DNA of 6,875 bases, from positions 1-6,875 of the forward strand of contig JAHRHW010000233.1 in NCBI GenBank assembly GCA_019100305.1, in the 5' to 3' direction. A program made the position numbers and the translations under genes. Source of the DNA: Candidatus Thiodiazotropha taylori (GTDB taxonomy: Bacteria; Pseudomonadota; Gammaproteobacteria; Chromatiales; Chromatiaceae). Positions 6,675 to 6,875 of the stretch are shown here, in pieces. Below the pieces are notes generated by a model. The model did no database searches and had not been told where the DNA came from. It was given only the letters and a program-made list of their open reading frames with translations. The number at the start of each line of letters is the position of its first letter. Position 1 is the stretch's first letter.

Positions 6675-6761
6675 TTGATTGCCGCTAATAGGCGCAACTC
6701 ACAACCCAGGTATTGTTTCAATTCATCGAAAGTGCGAGTTGCGCATACTAGCGGCGATCAA
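6675..6761. repeat. long imperfect inverted repeat between ferredoxin and nifY
   Basis: Two 26-base arms, 6675-6700 and 6736-6761, are reverse complements with three differences (one is a G-U wobble in RNA), separated by 35 bases. Blocks of perfect pairing include GCCGCTA with TAGCGGC and GCGCAACTC with GAGTTGCGC. It begins 11 bases downstream of the ferredoxin stop and ends 55 bases before nifY. In operon RNA it would fold into a strong hairpin. There is no T-run after it, so a simple terminator is unlikely. It may be a transcript processing or stability element, or a small dispersed palindromic repeat. Confidence 0.75.
6693..6708 (-). promoter_or_regulatory. candidate sigma-54 (RpoN) promoter ahead of nifY
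   Basis: The minus strand reads TGGGTTGTGAGTTGCG from 6708 to 6693. It has the GG and GC dinucleotides ten bases apart that sigma-54 requires, with TGG at -24 and TTGC at -12 (consensus TGGCAC-N5-TTGCA). The -24 half is poor (only TGG matches). Transcription would begin near 6682, leaving a leader of about 60 bases before nifY. The -12 half lies inside an arm of the inverted repeat. No NifA site (TGT-N10-ACA) is visible in the upstream sequence inside the window, which lowers confidence. Confidence 0.3.
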
Positions 6762-6772
6762 CTTATTGCAAA

Positions 6773-6875
6773 TTACACGGGTATGATGCAGTCATCTTCC
6801 ATGCACACATCGAGACATTGAGGAACATCGTGATCCTCCTCGCACTCAGTACAGGTCTCAACTTCGATCTTATAG
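6773..6875 (-). CDS. nif-type [4Fe-4S] ferredoxin, C-terminal end only (cut by window edge)
   Basis: The last 33 codons plus a TAA stop of a gene that begins beyond the right edge. The peptide contains ETCTECEEDHDVPQCLDVC and ends CIIPV. CTEC followed eight residues later by C-x3-C matches the second cluster-binding half of the 2[4Fe-4S] ferredoxins (FdxN / NifB-associated type), where C-x2-C-x8-C-x3-C is characteristic. The first cluster motif would lie outside the window. Met replaces the Pro that usually follows the last cluster Cys, and a fifth Cys occurs five residues after it. Such ferredoxins supply electrons or clusters in FeMo-cofactor synthesis and often follow nifB, so nifB may lie just off the right edge; that is inference. 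Confidence 0.8.
   Translation of the reverse strand, partial: YKIEVETCTECEEDHDVPQCLDVCMEDDCIIPV

Noticed and set aside
6701..6716. ACA-N10-TGT as a NifA activator site
   Set aside because: The NifA site is TGT-N10-ACA. This one has the halves reversed and, being palindromic, reads the same on the other strand.

Overview
The window looks like the edge of a nitrogen-fixation (nif) accessory region in a diazotrophic proteobacterium. A gammaproteobacterium, for example a sulfur-oxidising Chromatiales-like or symbiont lineage, is my best guess. That guess rests on the gene set (Fe-S ferredoxin tail, NifY/NafY-type cofactor carrier, DUF6129-like protein, LRV Fe-S repeat protein, TrpD2-like protein), not on a marker gene. 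The base composition looks moderate, and the left part is more AT-rich by eye than the nif part.

Right half (about 2954-6875, all minus strand, read right to left). First comes the C-terminal end of a small nif-type [4Fe-4S] ferredoxin, cut by the window edge. Next is a 153-base gap with a long imperfect inverted repeat and a possible sigma-54 promoter. Then come five packed genes: nifY-like, DUF6129-like, lrv, a TrpD2/YbiB-type glycosyltransferase-family-3 relative, and a 315-residue protein I do not recognise. The junctions nifY/DUF6129 and TrpD2/unknown are ATGA stop-start overlaps, and lrv and the TrpD2-like gene follow with gaps of at most 11 bases. The run therefore looks like one translationally coupled operon. 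NifY/NafY proteins hold FeMo-cofactor or apo-dinitrogenase during nitrogenase maturation. The other four genes are probably maturation or protection accessories, but only by association.

Left half (about 1-2836). A plus-strand intrinsic terminator (about 104-131) closes something upstream of the window. It is followed by a plus-strand alpha/beta hydrolase and a convergent minus-strand integral-membrane ceramidase-family hydrolase with a complete metal/catalytic residue set. Divergent from the ceramidase gene is a plus-strand FRG-domain protein, which converges on the end of the nif operon. These three single genes have no evident link to nitrogen fixation and look like ordinary or accessory flanking genes. 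The 117-base convergent gap between FRG and the nif operon is full of small inverted repeats.

I see no rRNA, tRNA, CRISPR array, insertion sequence or transposase. The most interesting material is the poorly understood tail of the nif operon (LRV, TrpD2-like, unknown) and the hairpin/promoter-like element between the ferredoxin and nifY.
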